NCBI GenBank assembly: GCA_947685225.1
Contig: CANTUV010000004.1
Span: 17,515,001 to 17,579,000 of the forward strand
Reading direction: 5' to 3'
DNA from: Garcia nutans
Lineage: Eukaryota; Streptophyta; Magnoliopsida; Malpighiales; Euphorbiaceae
Length of the DNA: 64,000 nucleotides
Shown piece by piece: positions 36,989 to 51,100 of this stretch. The notes beneath the pieces were generated by a model. That model was not told the origin of the DNA. It worked only from the letters and a program-made list of their open reading frames with translations, and made no database searches. The translations under genes were made by a program, and so were the position numbers. Each line of letters opens with the position of its first letter. Within the stretch, counting starts at the first letter, position 1.

Positions 36989-38820
36989 TGTCACACCACA
37001 ATCCTAAGCAAGTGTGGCGGTCCTAAAGTCCAAATAGGTTGAAGGCCTTCGAGCACCATTTAGAACCTCTCTAACTTGAAGAAACATGGATCAAACATAC
37101 TAACCACAAATACTTATTCGTCTTTCAGGTAGGCTAAGCCTGTAATGCATCATATTACTATTGAACCAACATATACCATAAACATACATTCTATGTATAC
37201 TAAGATAACATTTTATTACAACCACGAAGCTCATATTTACATTACATATTTTTACATATCATAGCTTTACAAGTATACTCTAACACATAAAAACACTCTA
37301 ACTTATGCTTCTTGTGGAGTAGATACCAACTTGTGGAGTAGATACCAAGAAGCTAGCTATCTTTTTATAGCAAAACCTAAAATCATAGATGAGCTAGTAA
37401 GTTGTCAACTCAGTGGATAAAATAAAGCAATGAATAAGGTGATGAATTATGAACAGATGATGTTGAATGGGTGCAAATAACATAAATCGATGAATATGTA
37501 ATTAATAGGAAAGTTAGAGCTCAATATCCAAAGGATTAAGTCACAACAACTGATAGGTATAGCAAATAATATGATAAATTTATAATGACAGGTGCAAATA
37601 ATAGATAGGTTCGTAGCCTTTGATAAGGCGTTAACCTTCCCCTCAATAACAGAGCTCCATGTGCTCATAGCATAATAATTTAATCCCCGTTAAGGTTGCG
37701 TCCTGCCAGGATGAATTATCAAATCCATAAGGTTACATGTAAAGAAGGAACATAACTAAACATGTGGAATTATTTCCAGGTGGGTCCATGAAGGGAAATA
37801 ACCAAGTTCAATGTTCAAGTGTTACGTAACAAAACTCATACTAAATAGAGAGATTTTAACTTCCAACAAGAAATTCATGGTTCAGTTATTCACAAGGAAT
37901 TCAAGCATGCTTATAATCACCTTAATCTAGATCTCTTTTAAACCTTTTTCCTTGCCTTAGAGGGCTCCTTATCTATCTTGACCTACATTAGAATAATAAG
38001 TGCTTATGTATAGAGGTTGATTAATAAGCTTTTAAGTATCTTAATGGGCTTTTGTTTATGTTTTTCATTCTTGATTCGCGACAGCTATTTTTATTCAGGA
38101 CCAGAATTTAATTAAAACAAGGTGGTTTCGAGATACAATAAGGTTTGCAACCACGGTCACGCCTGCTACCAGAACATGAAAAAATTATTTTTGGGACATA
38201 ATAGGTTTCGCATTGTGGTACGGTCGTGAATCTTGGGCGCGAATGGAGTAAGCAATTGCGACTCAGCTTAGCAATCGTGATCTAAGGGTAGAACAGGACA
38301 TGCCTTGACTCTATTTATGTAACCCGCAATTTTATCCGAAATTCTCAACAATCTTACTCAACCTGCAAAACTTTAGCCCACAACGAGTTTAATATGTACA
38401 ATTTTTAGAACCTTAACTTTTCTCATGCATGTATATGATAATTCATACCCTTTCCATTTAACTTCAGCCCAACAGAATCTGACTTCTGTGGTCACAATTT
38501 AGTCTTCTTTAGCTTCCATTTTTCACAGGTTAATAGAAAAAGTATTAGATGTTTACCTTGAATTTGACCACTTTTTTGCTCCCCTGGCAAATTTTAGTTT
38601 CAATGAACCTTGAATGTATACTAGTGTCTTCTTTACCCAATTTTAGGTGTTTATCTTTAGGACTCCAGTAATTTGTGATTATTTTGGCTTCGGTAATCGA
38701 TGAACTTGGGAGAAGAGATAGAGCAAACAATAAGATCAGGGAAAAGAAATAGTGGAACGGAGAAGACGTGAGGTGTCTTTCACCTACGTTAAAATGCTGG
38801 TGGCTCCCACCAAGGCTTGT
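36989..38820. mobile_element. LTR-like remnant, boundaries unresolved
   Basis: It starts TGTCACACCACAATCC at 36989, a form typical of LTR termini, preceded by AATAT. No matching right end with AATAT could be fixed; a CA followed by AATAT at 39144-39150 may be chance in AT-rich DNA. No coding frame with recognisable motifs lies inside. It might instead be the outer part of element E's LTR. Confidence 0.35.
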
Positions 38821-40068
38821 CACATTTTGATTTTTTTTTTTTTTTTGAGCTCTTGTTACATTTTGTTTTTTTTTTTTAACTCTTGTCATATTTTGATTAG
38901 TCCCCATGATTATTTTTTATGTTTAATTGGTAAAGTTTTCATTTAGTCTGCATCCTTTTAGCTAATTAGGTTTTCAATTTATTAATATTTCCTTTTGTTT
39001 TCAATTAAGTTCTAATTAATTTTATTTTTCCTTCATGATAATTACTTGAGACATTTACATAAATATCTAAAAAAATAATTTTTATTTCAAAAATACTATA
39101 AAAGCTAAAAATATTTATAATTTTATAAAAAATTAAAAATTTTCAAATATACCTCATCCCTTACTAAAATAAAATAAAAAATTTTTTTTAAAATTACCTC
39201 TTCTCTCACTACAATTAATATTTTACTTTAAATTTTTACTTTTTTTAAACTTCACTAATAAATAAAAAAATTCTAATAAAATAATAAAAATTAATATTTT
39301 AAATTATTTTTCATCATATAAAAATCATAATTTTTTCTAAATAAATAATTTTAATTTTAATTATAAAAAATAACTAACAGTCAAAAATATACAAAAAAAA
39401 GTAAAATATATAAAAATATATTATTAAAAATTATTAAATTTATTTTAAAATAAAATTTACATATTATACACATAAAAAATACACACTATTTTATTATATA
39501 GATGTATAGTAGATATGTTATAGATGTGTTGTAGATGTTGTAGATATTGTATATATGTTATATTTTTATTATTTAAATTATGTGTATTTTATATAAAAAT
39601 TGTTGAATATTATGTGAATATTGTGTAAATGTTGTATAGATAAAAAATAAAAATAAAAATAAAGTTAAATAAATATTAAAAATATTATGTAGATGTATTA
39701 TAGATGTAGTTTATATTATTAAGTATGTATTTAGTATATGTTATATATATATTATATATGTATTTATTTTTTTAATGTATATATTGAAAATATGATATTA
39801 AATAATTTTTTAAATAAAAAAATATAAATAAAATAAAATCACAAAAAAGGAAAAATATAAAAATAAAAAAATTAAGGTTAGAAAGTTAATTTATAAAAAA
39901 AAAAAAAACAAAAAGTGTGTTTTTAAAATAAAAAGACGGCACGGTATATTTGTAAAGTGAGCGCGGAACATAGTAGAAGGTTACTTTATCCTCTCAATTA
40001 AATCTTGGATCTAGTTGGGGTTTAAAGCTGCGCACTCAATTACTATATAACATTCGAAAAAAAAAAAG
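38821..40068. other. AT-rich intergenic DNA
   Basis: Three partial repeats of a unit with CATTTTG plus a T-run and CTCTTGT lie at 38820-38900. The rest is nearly pure A/T with no recognisable gene. Confidence 0.6.
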
Positions 40069-40289
40069 TCAAATTTAACTCAAACTATAGTGGAAAATCT
40101 AAATTAACCCTTAAAATTATTTTTGGACCAAATTGGTACTTTTTTTTTTAAATTTGGTCTAATTTACCCATTTTTTAAAGAAATCGTTAAACATGTAAGG
40201 TAGAGACTAATTTAGACTAAAATTAAATATTATGAACAAAATTAAACTTTAAAAAAATATTAATATCATATTTTCTAAAAAATTATTTA
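40069..40289 (+). repeat. Foldback left arm, outer part
   Basis: This matches the reverse complement of about 55890-56108, including the TTTGGACCAAATTGGTAC and AAATTTGGTCTAATTTACCC words. It is separated from the inner part of the same arm by element H. Confidence 0.75.
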
Positions 40290-40992
40290 TGTAATACCCT
40301 GTAAAATAATAAATATATAATAATTAAAGTTGATAATTAGAGTAGTGAAAGATTTAACATCATTGTGATCACTGTGGTTTGAATCTAAAATAGACAAGAA
40401 GAGTAGCAAGTAAGTTTACTATCAAGTTAGGTAGCATGTACATATTCATATAATACATTAAATAATATTAAACTTATAAGCTATGTTATTAAAAAAATTT
40501 GTAATGATAATAATTATAATAATAAATACAGTGGTTGTTATAATAAAAAAACAAATAATAATAAAAAAAAGTAAATAATATAAAGTATGATAATTAAATT
40601 GATAATTAAAGCAATGATAATGATATTACTTATTAGCAAACAAATAAGAAGAATAATTAAAGTAGATTAGATAACAATAATTATAATAGTAATAATAATA
40701 AAATAATTTAAAATATGATAATTATTTTGATAATAATAATAATAATGATAGATATAATTAAATAATGAAAGTGTGAATAATTAGGTGTAATAATTATTAA
40801 TTATAAAAATATGTGCATTATTAAAGTATAATAGAATTATTGTAGTGGAACAAAATATATATATAATAATCTTTTTTTAGTGGGAGACAAGAAGTTAAAA
40901 AATAATAATAATAATAATGGAGATGTCTGAAAATAATTGTGATGTGTATTAAATGAATATAGTTATTATGTTCAACAAAACAAATAATTAAA

Positions 40993-41027
<35 letters not shown>

Positions 41028-44000
41028 AAACAGAGAAAGAGAAAGAAAGATAGAAAATTTAGACCGTCTGACTTTTGAAGCTTTATTCGTTGCCTTTCGG
41101 TCACCATTTTTCGACACGCGCCGGCTACCAAGGAAGGTAGCTCAACGAGCTTTCCAACGTCATCCAAACTGCCGTGAATGGCCGCCGGATAGAGCCGCAC
41201 GCGCCACTCAAACTAGTGATCGGAGCTCTTGCCAGCGTGACTTTTCGACCATTTTCCACCTCTTTTTTCGACGACTCAGATATTTTTGGAACCCTCTCTT
41301 TATGAGTTTTAATTTAGTATCTCATTTGCTAATTTAGAATGAGTATTTAAAAATTTTATAAACAGTAAAATAGTAAATATATATATATATAGGAAAAATA
41401 ATAAATAATTAATTTAGAATAATAATTATAATTAAAATTTATAATTATAAATTATAAATATTAAACTAAAATTTAATTAGTAAGTTACTGAGCTAGATTA
41501 AAATTTTTATTACTAGTTGGTTTTTATTTAAAATTGTTTATTTTACTAATTGATTTAAATAAATCATTTGCTAATATAAAAAAATAATAATAATAGTTAC
41601 TATTTATTTATTTATAGAATTAATTAAATAGTTACAATTAGAATGAAAAATTGAAATAATGAAGACAATTAGATAATAAATATACATATATGTATTAAGT
41701 TTAAAGGAAAATATTAATAAAAATTATAATTTAAATTTAATATTTGAATGGTAAATATTTATTAGTAAATTTTAGAATAAATTAATTATATTATATGAAA
41801 TTGATGAATTCGTAATTAGTTGTTAATTAGTAAATTTAAAGTTATCATTAAATTATACTCGAGGAATTTTGTTAATATATATATAGTTATTTAGTAATTT
41901 ATTAATTATTTATAATTAGAATGGAAATATATATATATATATATGTAGATTAACTTTAGAATAAAAATTATATTCAAAAAAAACTTTAGAATAAAAATTA
42001 TTATGGTTAAAACAAGTTAAAATTTTGAATTATAAATTTTGTTAATAAAAATACAGAATAAATTAATTGTATTTAAATATAAGGAAATGAATAAATATAT
42101 GTATGAGATAAATAAATAAATTAAAAGATAACAAAGTAATGGTTTGCTAATTAAGTCATATTAAATACTGCTATTAAATTATTATTTATATAAGGGATTT
42201 ATTTACAAATTAAATTAAGCTAATTAAATTATTTATAAATTAAATTGAGTTAGTTAATTATTAAATGATTAAAATTAGTGATAAATATGCTGTGTTTGAA
42301 AATTCATAAAATTAAATATTCTTTTAAAATTTATATTATTATAAATATATTTGTTAAATTATTATTATCTTTATTTACGAATAAATAATTAATACTAAGT
42401 AGTAATTAAATATTAATATTATTCTTGTTATAGTAATAAAGTATTATTATTAGATTAATCATAAATTCATTATAATTATTATTAGTAGTAATTGTTAATT
42501 TTATAATTATTGTTAATATTAATTTTAATACTACTACTATTACTAACATATTATATTTATTGCTATTAAGTTTATTATAGGTTTATTTCAATAGCTAGTA
42601 TTATTAATATTTTTACTGCTAAACTTAAAATAAATTATTATAGTTCAATTAAAGGTAGTTAAGTGATTATTTTTAAATAATAAAAATTTGTTATATAATG
42701 TTAATATCTAAGCAACTATTATTATTACTAATATTATTAATAGTGTCATTATTAATAATATTTTAAAAGTATAAAAATATTTAAATAAATAATATTATTG
42801 TTATTTTAATAAATATTTCATTATAATATAAGGATATTATTATTATTATAAACACAAACTTATTTTGAAAACTAAGTTAAGCAAATTTTAAATATGCATA
42901 TGAATTAATTTAATTTCATTGAAAATAAATATAAGGTTGTATTTTTCTTAAAATGCCAAAAATTAAATAAATATTATTTAAATGCAATTGAATTAATTAA
43001 CTCATAATATAAATATTATCATATTATTAAATTATTAAAATAAATGAACTAAAATTATATATTGAAATATTATAAATACTTAATAAATTTAGACACTCAA
43101 ATTATATTAAGTTGTTAAAAATTTTATTTAAATATTTCATGAGCAATTAGCTTGATAAATTGAAAGAATACTCATTGGAGTATTATTGTAGGATTTTGAA
43201 AATGATCGAGTTATGCCAAAAATTCGCTAGAATTTTAGGAATTATAATCACATTTTCTTTTCATATCATTCACCTCATAATAGTTAATAATCTTAGATAA
43301 TACTTTAGTAAATTATTATTTTTATATCATTTTAGGTGAGGATTCAACAACAATTGTAAAACATAGAGATGATCTAGTTAATTAAATAAATTGAGATGTT
43401 GATCAATGTGAGTGGATAATTGTATAACAACGATATTTTATTAAATTATATATATATATGATTTGTTAAAATTATTTTATGATGAAAGTAATTTTTATAA
43501 AGAAATTTGAAAAGATAAAATATTATTTATGAATATATTTAAAATGGAAATAAATAATGGTATGTTGATGTTTGAATTATGATATAATAATTATTTATTG
43601 ATACAGCTGAATAGATGCTCTAAATACACTCATATATGTTTTCTAATAGAGACACATATGATGACGAGGTATTAAATGAATTGACGGATTAAGATTATGA
43701 TATTGTCTTTGGGACAACGCTTAATATACATATGGCCTTTGGGGTGTATATCAAGTGGTCGCCTTTTAATGATAGCTCTACACATGTATATGACCATAAA
43801 TATTTGTTCTTAGTGAGGTCATGTATCCTCACTGCGTCTTAGATGCCATGTTTTACCCTTAGGCTATTAGTGAATATATATTAACTTGCGTCTAAAGTAT
43901 TATGTTATCTATAGATTATATATATTAAGTGTATAAATTATATGATTATATTTTATATCATGATATTATGAATTTATGTTTCTTTAAGAAAGAAATTATT

Positions 44001-44458
44001 ATGCAGCAGTATAAAATTTTATACTAGTAAGTATATAAGAAAATCTTATTTGTTTCTCTTTTGTTATATAATTATCTTTTCACTGAGTAGTTGGATTTAC
44101 CCCTTAATATATTAACATTTTCAGATACTCTTGGAGCATAAGTTTTTTCTTTTTTTCTATCCATCAGTGTGTAGAAGAGGTTGGGCCAATAATTTAATAT
44201 TTGTCATTTGATTTTATTTAAGAAATATTATATTATTCTGTGGAACAATAATGTATTTTAAGATATTAGTAATTATTAGATAATGATATAAATATAATGA
44301 TATAAATATGTGTATTTGAAGAATATTGAGTATTTGAATTTAAGAACCAATATCATAGAAAAATTTATATTATGACTTTTCTTAAAGAAAAATTAGAAGA
44401 GATATTATTATATTATAAGTTAATTCCACCTTAAGGATTAGGACAACGAGATGTGATA
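40290..44458 (+). repeat. Element H 5' LTR
   Basis: It begins TGTAATACCC and ends GATGTGATA, the usual terminal CA having become TA. It contains a (GA)n tract at 40996-41022 followed by a GC-rich island at 41060-41280 with GCCGTGAATGGCCGCCGGA. Confidence 0.85.
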
Positions 44459-47273
44459 TTTTATGGTGTCCGAGCATAGGTTATAGACTCTATAGAATTT
44501 TACATTTCTAGATATTAGTAAAATAATAATCTTAGTCTTATTTATCTTATAAGATGATGGTACTAAGAGTATAAGGTAGTACAGACCGTGATAGCAAATA
44601 TAACCAAGAAAATTCAAATCATTAAATTATAGTATGTTGGTCGACCTCATAGGGTATTTATTAATTCATAACATATGCATTTGTCATATATGTGGATAAA
44701 AAGTAGATGTCCTTGATTTTTTAAAAGTTGATAGAGATTTTATTATCTTTAGTTTATAGTTATACATGATATGGATGCATAGATAAAATGGTGAAATAAT
44801 AAGGTAAAATTAAGCATTAATATATGCTAAATGAGAAAATTAATTTGTGTGAGATTAGTTAAAAAATATAAATATATAAATAATAAATAAATAATAAATA
44901 ATAAAAATAAAAAGAAGAAAGAAATGTAGTCTAAATTATGAAAAAAAAAAAAGAGAGAGCTTAAAGAATAAGGTACGTATTGTGTATATACAATATAAAT
45001 ACACTTGAAATGAATATTTTGTGTACTTGAGATGTACTTGAATATATAATTTGTATATTTAAAATATATCCAAACTAATGATTTACCAAAGATAAACTAG
45101 GAATCAATTTTCTAAGCTAAATCTAGATACTAAGTTTGAATTCAATTTTGATATGAAAATTTAGATAAATATGGGTGAAAAGAGGCCAAAATTTATATTA
45201 TTTCTTTGGGTTTCAAATATTTTATTTATACATGAATATGATGGGGAATGTGATAGATGATGGGTATGAAGTTTGATTTGGTTATTCATGAAGTATGATG
45301 AAAATGGTTATAGGTTATTAATTTATAATGTTTAAAGAAGAAAATTTAAAATATGAGGGATATCTTAGAAAAAAGTTGGAATAAATATATATTAAATCTT
45401 GAAGTTATTCTATGTTAAGACAAGGAATTAGTAAATATTATTTATTGAAATTTTAAGTTGGACCATAATATATATGTTTATATTTTGATGGATAAAAATA
45501 TTTCTATTAGGTTAATTGAAAAATTTATAGACTTGATGCTTTATAGTCTAAAGAAAATTTCTATGTGTAAAACAATTTGGGTCTACAAGATTTCCTTAAG
45601 ATCTGGAAGATTAAAAATTAGGCTAAATAATTATAAAGTCCCTGAGATTTTATATATTATACTAGTCGGTCCCTATATTTTCAATATCTAATTTTTACAT
45701 TCTTCTGTTTTTAATTATTAAACTGTTTAGTCATTCTGTTAATGTTTTTATCCTAAAAATATTAGTCAACTATTTTGATATTATAAAATAATTTATTTGT
45801 CCTCCCTTTATATATTTCTTTCTTTATTATTTATTTAGTCATGCTTATTTTTAATTTTATTTATATTTCTTGCACATAATTTATTTTAATTTTATAAATA
45901 TTATTTAAAAATAATTTAAAATAATATGAATAATATTTTTTTATTTTGCAAACAATCCATATATATCATTTATTTTAATTTTATAGATATTACTAAAAAA
46001 TAATTTTAAATAATACTAATAATGTCTTTTATTATTTTACAGACGATCTATATATAAGATAAAATTAAAAATAAAATAAACTTAATAAATAACAAAGATA
46101 AATATATATAAAGGAATAACAAATAAGTTATTTTATAATATCAAAGTAGTTGACTAATGATTTTAGGATGAAAATATTGACAAAAGGACTAAACAATTTA
46201 ATTTTTAAAAATACAGAGATGCAAAAATTAGATGTTAAAATATAAAGACTGACTAGTGTAATGTGCAAAACCTGAGGAACTTCATAATTATTTAGCCTAA
46301 AAATTAAAAGAGTACTATAAGAGAATCAATAATTCATGAGAAATATAAAATAAGAATACTTTTGGGTCTTAGAAAAATATATTTTTTTTGGGTCTTAGAA
46401 AAATATATTTAAAATAAGAATGAAGTAAATATATTAGGAAAGGATTAAGAATTTAGATATATAAGAATGGTTTATAAATTATGAAAGAAATTATATCTAT
46501 GGATGAAATATTTAAAATGTAGCAGTGTGACATCTAGGGTAGTGATAGTAAATGAGATCAATACAAGTAAGTAAATCTATGCTAGTTATAATGGTAAATC
46601 TATGCTAGTTATGGTCGATTAATGAAGATTAAGTGGTCAAAGGAAAGAAGGAATTAGTTAGTGAAAAATAAAGAAATTTATTTATAGTATTACTAATATT
46701 TTATTATTAGGATATATGATCTTATATACATGAAAGATAGCATGAGAAATAATTAATAAGATGAGAATTTAGAGATTGAGATTATCTAAATAAGAGATGA
46801 ACTCAAGTCTTGTTGGGGACATGATATATTAAAGAAAATTTAAAACCATTTAGATATATTTAATGGATCTAATACTTCTCCAGCTAGTCAATTAAAAATT
46901 TTGACAGTAATTAATTATTAAGTTGGATATATATATATATAAGGTGAAAATTTTATAAAGCAAGGAGTGCAGAGTTAGCTATGTAGTTAAATTGTAAATT
47001 TATAGGTTAAAAACTTTAAATATATATATATATATGTATTAATACAATTAATGGTTTAGATTTATTAAATGAATACTTAAGAAATAGATTTTGAGTTGTT
47101 CCTTGAACTGATTCAGTAATTTAAGAAATATGACAATTGACTAAGGATAGATATTAACTTTATTGGAAAATATTTTGAAGAAAAAATAAAATAATCTTAC
47201 TAAGTATTATCATTTATTTTCAACTACAAGTTAGTTAAAAATTCGAGGACGAATTTTCTTTAAAAGGTAAGAA
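44459..47273 (+). other. Element H internal region, no coding capacity
   Basis: It starts with the degenerate primer site and ends with the degenerate polypurine tract. The longest frame (45458-45691) lies partly in the MITE and has no recognisable motif. The rest is A/T-rich. Confidence 0.75.
45618..46300. mobile_element. MITE with long terminal inverted repeats, inside H
   Basis: The left end TTAGGCTAAATAATTATAAAG is mirrored by CTTCATAATTATTTAGCCTAA at 46280-46300. Inverted similarity runs about 250 bp inwards from each end. ATTAAAA flanks both sides, which suggests a Mutator-like origin with an 8-9 bp target duplicate, though the exact edge is uncertain. No coding capacity. Confidence 0.7.
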
Positions 47274-48135
47274 TGTAATACCAAGTAAAATAATAAATAT
47301 ATAATAATAATTAAAGTTGATAATTAGAGTAGTGAAATAATAAAAATAATAAATAAAATTAGAATTTATTAGTGGGTGTTATTATTAAAGTTAAATTAAT
47401 ATTAGTGAATTATTGATTAAATAAAAAAATAAAAAAATAGATATAAAAAAAGTATTTAACATTATTGTGGTTTGAACCTGGGATAAACAAAAAAATAAAA
47501 AGCAAATTTACCATTAGGCTAGATACTTTATGCATATTCATATAACACATTAAATAATATTTAAGTTAGAAGTCATTTTATTTAAAAAAAATAGTAATGA
47601 TAATAATTATAATAATAAATAGAGTGGTTGTTATAATAAAAAATAAATAAAAATAAGTAAATAAGTAAATAATATAACGTATGATAATTAAATTGATAAT
47701 TAAAGTAATGACAATGATATTAGTTAGTAGAAAACAAATAAGAAGAATAATTAAAGTAGATTAGATGAAAATAATTATAATAGTAATAAAATAATAAAAT
47801 AATTTAAAATATAATAATTGTTTTGATAATAATAATAATGATAGTAATAATTAAATAATGAAAATGGTAATAATTAGGTGTAATAGTTATTAATTACAAA
47901 AACATGTGCATTATTAAAGTATAATAGAATTATTGTAGTGAAAAATATATATATAATAATAATAAACTTTTATTAGTGGGAGATAAGAAGTTAAAAAAAA
48001 TTAATTGACATATCTGAAAATAATTGTGATGAATATTAAATGAATGTAGCTATTAAGTTAAACAAGGCAAATAATTTAAATAGAGTAGAAAACGAGAGGG
48101 AGAGAGAGAGAAAGCAAATAATTTAAACAAAGTAG

Positions 48136-48185
<50 letters not shown>

Positions 48186-51100
48186 GAAGATAGAAACCTT
48201 AGAACGTTTTACTTTTGAAGATTCATTTGTCGCCTTATGATCACCATTTTTTGACATGCGCCGGCCACCAAAAAAGGTAATTTGGCGAGCTTTCCAATGT
48301 CATCCAAACCGCCGTGAATGGCCGCCGGACGGAGCAGCCGGAGTAATCGGAGCTCTCGCTGGCGTGACTTTCCAATCATTTTTCAACCTCTTTTTCTGGC
48401 GACTCAAGTATTTTTGGAGTATTCTTTTCACAAACTTCAATTTGATATCTCATTTGCTAATTTTGAATGAGTATTTAAAATTTTCATAAGTAGTAAAATA
48501 GTAATATATATAATATATATAAGAAAAATAATAAATAATTAATTTAGAATAAAAATTATAATTAGAATTTATAATTATAAATTATAAATATTAAACTAAA
48601 ATTTAATTAGTAAGTTATTGAGTTATATTAAAATTTTTATTACTAGTTGGTTATTTATTTAGAACTACTTATTTTATTAATTGATTTAAATAAATCATTT
48701 GTTAATATAAAAAAATAATAATTATAGTTGTTATTTATTTATTTATTTATAGAATTAATTAAATATCTGCAAATAAATGAAAAATTAAAATAATGAAGAC
48801 AAATAGATAATAAGTTTTAAAGGGAAATATTAATACAAATTATAATTTAAATTTAATACTTGAGGGGTAAATATTTATTGGTAATTTTTGAATAAATTAA
48901 TTATATTATATGAAATTAATGAATTGGTAATTAGTTGTTAATTAGTAAATTTAAAGTTATCATTAAATTATACTTGAGAAATTTTGTTAATATATATAGT
49001 TATTTATTAATTGTTTAATTATTTATAATTAGAATGAAAATAAGTATATATGCAAATTAACTTTAGAATAAAAATTATTATGGTTAAAACAAGTTAAAAT
49101 TTTGAATTATAAATTTTGTTAATAAAATACAGAATAAATTAATTGTATTTAAATATAAGGAAATGAATAAATATATGTATGAGATAAATAAATAAATTGA
49201 AAGATAACAAATAATTAAGTCATATTAAATACTACTATTAAATTATTATTATATAAAAATTTTATTTATAAATTGAATTAAGCTAATTAAATTATTTATA
49301 AATTAAATTAAATTAGTTAATTATTAAATAATTAAAATTAGTGATAAATATGTTGTGTTTGAAAATCATAAAATTAAATATTCTATTAAAGTTTATATTA
49401 TTATATATATATATTTGTTAAATTATTATATCTTTATTTAAGAATGAATAATAATAATAATTAATTAATACTAAGTAGTAATTAAATATTAATACTATTC
49501 TTGTTATAGTAATAAAGTATTATTAATAGATTAATTATAAATTTATTATAATTATTATTAGTAGTAATTGTCAATTTTATAATTATTATTAATATTAATT
49601 TACTACTATTACTAATATATTATATTTATTACTTTTAAGTTTATTATATTTTTATTTCAATAGTTAGTATTATTAACATTATTGCTACTAAACTTAATAT
49701 AAATTATTATAATTCAATTAAAGGTAGTTAAGTGATTATTTTTATAATAAAAGTTTGTTATAATGTTAATATCTAAGTAACTATTATTAGTTAAGTGATT
49801 ATCATTCTCATCTCAGACAACATGGGGACTCCTTATATTAGATTCACCTAGCTAGTTAACTCTCTATGGTGCTTTTATTGTTTCTTCTTTAGTTTATACC
49901 TCTGGCCTCTCCCATTTTTCTAAAAGGGGGTGTTTTGACTTTTGTTATGTTTTTTCCATTTTTTTATATAATTAATATATTTTTGGTGGTGCCGCCCACC
50001 TTTGTAAAAAAAAAAGTAACTATTATTATTATTATTATTACCAATGTTATTAATAGTATCATTATTAATAATATTTTAAAAGTATAATAAAATTTAAATA
50101 ATTAATATTATTGTTATTTTAATAAATATTTCATTACAATATATGGATATAATTATTATTATTATAAATAAAAACTTATTTTGGAAACTTATTTTGGAAA
50201 ATAAGTTAAACAAATTTTAATATGTATATGTTAATTTCATTGAAAATAAATATAAGGTTGTATTTTTTTTAAAATGACAAAAATCAAATAAATATTATTT
50301 AAATGCAATCGAATTAATTAACTAATAATATAAATATTATCATAATTATAATTATTAAACTACTAAAATAAATGAACTAAAATTGTATATTAAAATATTA
50401 TAAATACTTAATAAATTTAAACACTCAAATTTTATTAAGTTATTAAAAATATTATTGAAATATTTAATGAACAATTAGCTTGACAAATTGAAAAAAGAAT
50501 ACTCATTGGAGTATTATTGTAGGATTTTGAAAACGATCGAATCATGTCAAAAATTTGCTAGAATTTTAGAAATCCTCCTCACATTTTCTTTTTATGTCAT
50601 TCACCTCATAGTAGTTAATAATCCTAGATAATACTTTAGTAATTATTATTTTTATATCACTTTAGGCGATGATTTAATAAAAATTATAGAACATAGAGGT
50701 GATCAGCCAATTAAATAAATTGAGATGTTGATCAAGGTGAGTGAATAATTATATAATATCGATATTTTATTAAATTATATATATATATATGATTTGCTAA
50801 AATTGTTTTATGATGAAAGTAATTTTTATAAAGGAATATGGAAAGATAAAATATTATTTATAAATATATTTAAAATAGAAACAAATAATGATATGTTGAT
50901 ATTTGAATTATGATATAATAATTATTTATTGTTATAACTGAATAAATGCTCTAAATACACTCATTATGTATTTTCTAATAGAGACATCTATGATGACATG
51001 ATGTTAAAGAAATTGACAGATTATGATTATGATACTTGTCTTTGAGACAACGCTTGGTATATATATAACCTTTGAGGCGTATATTAGGTGGTCACCTTTT

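Noticed and set aside
38545..38907. 120-codon minus-strand frame with Lys-rich repeats
   Set aside because: The Lys runs come from T homopolymers in short repeats. No conserved domain is seen.
39144..39150. CA followed by AATAT as the right end of the LTR-like remnant starting at 36989
   Set aside because: The implied LTR start (TGAAAATTTTTA) does not pair with a TGTCACACC end, and AATAT is frequent in this A/T-rich stretch.
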